Positions 18,461 through 20,000 of a stretch of DNA of 20,000 nucleotides are shown here, piece after piece; the stretch's first letter is position 1, and the number at the start of each line of letters is the position of its first letter. Position numbers and translations under genes: made by a program. The notes beneath the pieces were generated by a model, which was not told the origin of the DNA, did not search any database, and worked only from the letters and a program-made list of their open reading frames with translations. This stretch comes from Chromera velia (taxonomy: Eukaryota > Sar > Chromeraceae), in assembly GCA_018398765.1 (NCBI GenBank), contig JAHBMJ010000797.1:1-20000 (forward strand). Direction: 5' to 3'.

Positions 18461-18959
18461 TTACTCCCAGACTGTTCCAAAAAAACAAGGGCAAAAGAAG
18501 AAAAGCCACATAAGGAGATCAAGACGTTGTATAAGAGCACAATAGGAGAGAGAGAGATTGGATGTCCAAGAGAATCGGAACGAAAAACCAACAAACGTTG
18601 CTTCTGACTCGTGCCATCTGTGAATTGTCCCCAAGTCTACCCTCTCAGCAGCAGTGCCGGAATGGATGCCACCCCACTTCAGATCATAGTAGAGAGACTT
18701 TGGAACAACAAGAACGCATGGGTAGCTCAGTGTGCACAGCAAGGTTTTTCAAGTTCTGATGCCATTCAAAACGGCCAGGTCGTATCTGACCAGGGCTAGC
18801 AATCCTTTTCACATCCGACTTGAAGTGCCACGTCTGCACCCAAATCCTACCTTAGCCCATCTTTTGCCACCCCCGTGTAGCAAGGAGAACAACCACAACA
18901 GAGTGGACTCCAAAGTAGAACTTAGTGGAATTCAAAGTGACTTTTAAATTTACTAAATT

Positions 18960-19560
18960 CTAGCTTCATTATAATGTAAAACTAGATTACTTAAAGCAAT
19001 CTAAAGCTTTTTAGAGCATTGAAAATCGTTACTTCTGTGCGAATCTGCTCAAATGTGCTCAAAAGGCTGGTTGATTAGCTAGGGAAAAATTACGATCACT
19101 GCGGCACATGAAAGTTAGTGAATGTTACCTGCAAAGAAATACACAGGCACAACACTAATGGATATGCTCAACAGCAACGTTTTGTTTAGCATCCAGCTTC
19201 TTTGTTCTGCTAGGAGCTTGACAGAAATGCACAAGGGAGGTCACTGAGAGAAGGTCGATGGAAAGTCTGCTGGAGCCTCCATTTTTTGACCGCCTCTTCT
19301 GAAGCTTTGCACAGCTCTCAGTCGTGCCAGACATTTTTCCACCCAGACTAATCACTCAGCTTTCATGTATTTGAATGTCTTCCACTTGCTCCGTATGTGT
19401 CAGTCTTTCAAAGCGGTCCATACTATCCTGACGCAAGTGTTCCTTACTCGCTCATCCTTTCTCATTTGTGGCACTCCATACTTGCAGTTGTTTCTGGCCA
19501 CTGATTCAGACATGGACTCACTTCTACTCGCACTTCCCGGTGTGAATCCACCGGTTTGGG
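18960..19560. other. AT-rich, then mixed intergenic sequence; no supported gene
   Basis: 18940-19040 is AT-rich. The open frames at 19155-19355 (-) and 19365-19592 (+) have no recognised motif. One - strand frame over 19430-19330 reads coding-like text (HIRSKWKTFKYMKAE) between TGA codons, which may be a trace of an older gene. Confidence 0.35.
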
Positions 19561-19563
19561 GGG

Positions 19564-19758
19564 TTGAACACAGCGATATGTTACGGCTTTGAATCGGATC
19601 ATAAAAAGGTTTGCAAACGTTTTATCCTACAGGGGGGACGTTATTCATATGATTGTTTTATTCTGGAAGATCTGGTTTTTGCGTGGTTGTGCAAGAGAAA
19701 GAAAGCCATGCAAGCATATTTTGCCGATGTGTCATGCCGGGAGGAACTTCAAGCATGA
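19564..19758 (+). other. Short unrecognised open frame (possible exon or gene fragment)
   Basis: The frame opens with TTG and has no early ATG; it reads through YGFESDHKKVCKRFILQGGR and ends QA at TGA 19756-19758. Composition is balanced, unlike the low-complexity frames nearby, which hints at coding origin, but no family is recognised and no initiation or splice signals are clear. Confidence 0.25.
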
Positions 19759-19885
19759 ATAACACTATGAAACTATATAAAACTTATGGATTTATGAAGT
19801 TCTGTACAGCCGCAACACTGTTCTATTACAGCGTTCTTTCTTTCCACATATATTTACTTTTTAGAAGAAGTTATAAAATTGGTAT

Positions 19886-19966
19886 TCCAAAAAAAAATTG
19901 GGTTTTGATTTTCTTAAAAATTGGTAGTTAGTCCTAAAAAAAAATTGGTAACTCCCAATTTTTAGG
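19886..19966. repeat. A-tract/TTGG repeats and a perfect 12-bp inverted repeat near the right edge
   Basis: Three A-runs followed by TTGG occur at about 19889-19901, 19916-19924 and 19936-19949. CCAATTTTTAGG at 19955-19966 is the reverse complement of the ends of 19933-19948 (CCTA, nine A, TTGG), with four extra A in the left arm. It may be the edge of a repeat that continues beyond the window. Confidence 0.7.
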
Positions 19967-20000
19967 TGACTCTAGGTGTTCCTAAAATTTGTTCCTAGTA

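Noticed and set aside
18711-18775. GGGTAGCTCAGTGTG resembling a tRNA D-arm
   Set aside because: No T-loop (GTTCRANYC) at the right distance and no acceptor stem pairing.

Overview
This is a eukaryotic nuclear window with no bacterial-type gene organisation. It is dominated by dead or dying retroelements set in intergenic DNA rich in simple repeats, homopolymer G/C runs, purine or pyrimidine tracts and possible small introns. The permuted endonuclease-reverse transcriptase at the left edge belongs to a type known mainly from green algae, protists and some invertebrates. A single-celled alga or other protist with an intron-rich genome is therefore the best guess; I cannot name a species from sequence alone.

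Left part (1-3207): one + frame encodes an N-terminal GIY-YIG endonuclease, a glycine-rich and Cys/His-containing linker, and a reverse transcriptase with motifs A, B and C (YMDD). This order is that of the N-terminal-endonuclease Penelope-like elements. The frame is interrupted by three stop codons but no frameshift, and it runs off the left edge.

Middle (3208-9832): no confidently recognised gene. It holds a (TC)n and an (AT)n microsatellite, AT-rich stretches, small tandem and inverted repeats, and several polypurine tracts on the + strand. Read on the - strand these tracts resemble intron polypyrimidine tracts. A chain of four phase-compatible candidate exons (8449-8003, -) and weaker + strand candidates (4728-4961, about 6130-6396) are reported at low confidence.

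9833-15250: a structurally complete Ty1/copia-type LTR retrotransposon. It has two 262-bp LTRs (TG...CA), a perfect 5-bp target duplication (GAAAG) and a polypurine tract. The order is gag (zinc knuckle), protease (DTGAS), integrase (zinc region, D-D-E), reverse transcriptase start, RNase H. It is dead: the LTRs differ at about 27 positions, there are several stops and frameshifts (one caused by a 10-bp tandem duplication), and the core of the reverse transcriptase is deleted.

15251-20000: mostly non-coding. It includes a possible 1.46-kb element with 14-bp terminal inverted repeats and a 4-bp flanking duplication (16697-18157). This element encloses an ORF with a C-x2-C...H-x5-H zinc-finger pattern. 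Next to it on the - strand is a fragment resembling the C-terminal end of a non-LTR retrotransposon (18460-18191). The right edge ends in A-tract inverted repeats.

The likely history is repeated insertion of different retroelement classes, then decay mainly by transitions. In-frame stops in three unrelated elements are mostly TAG.
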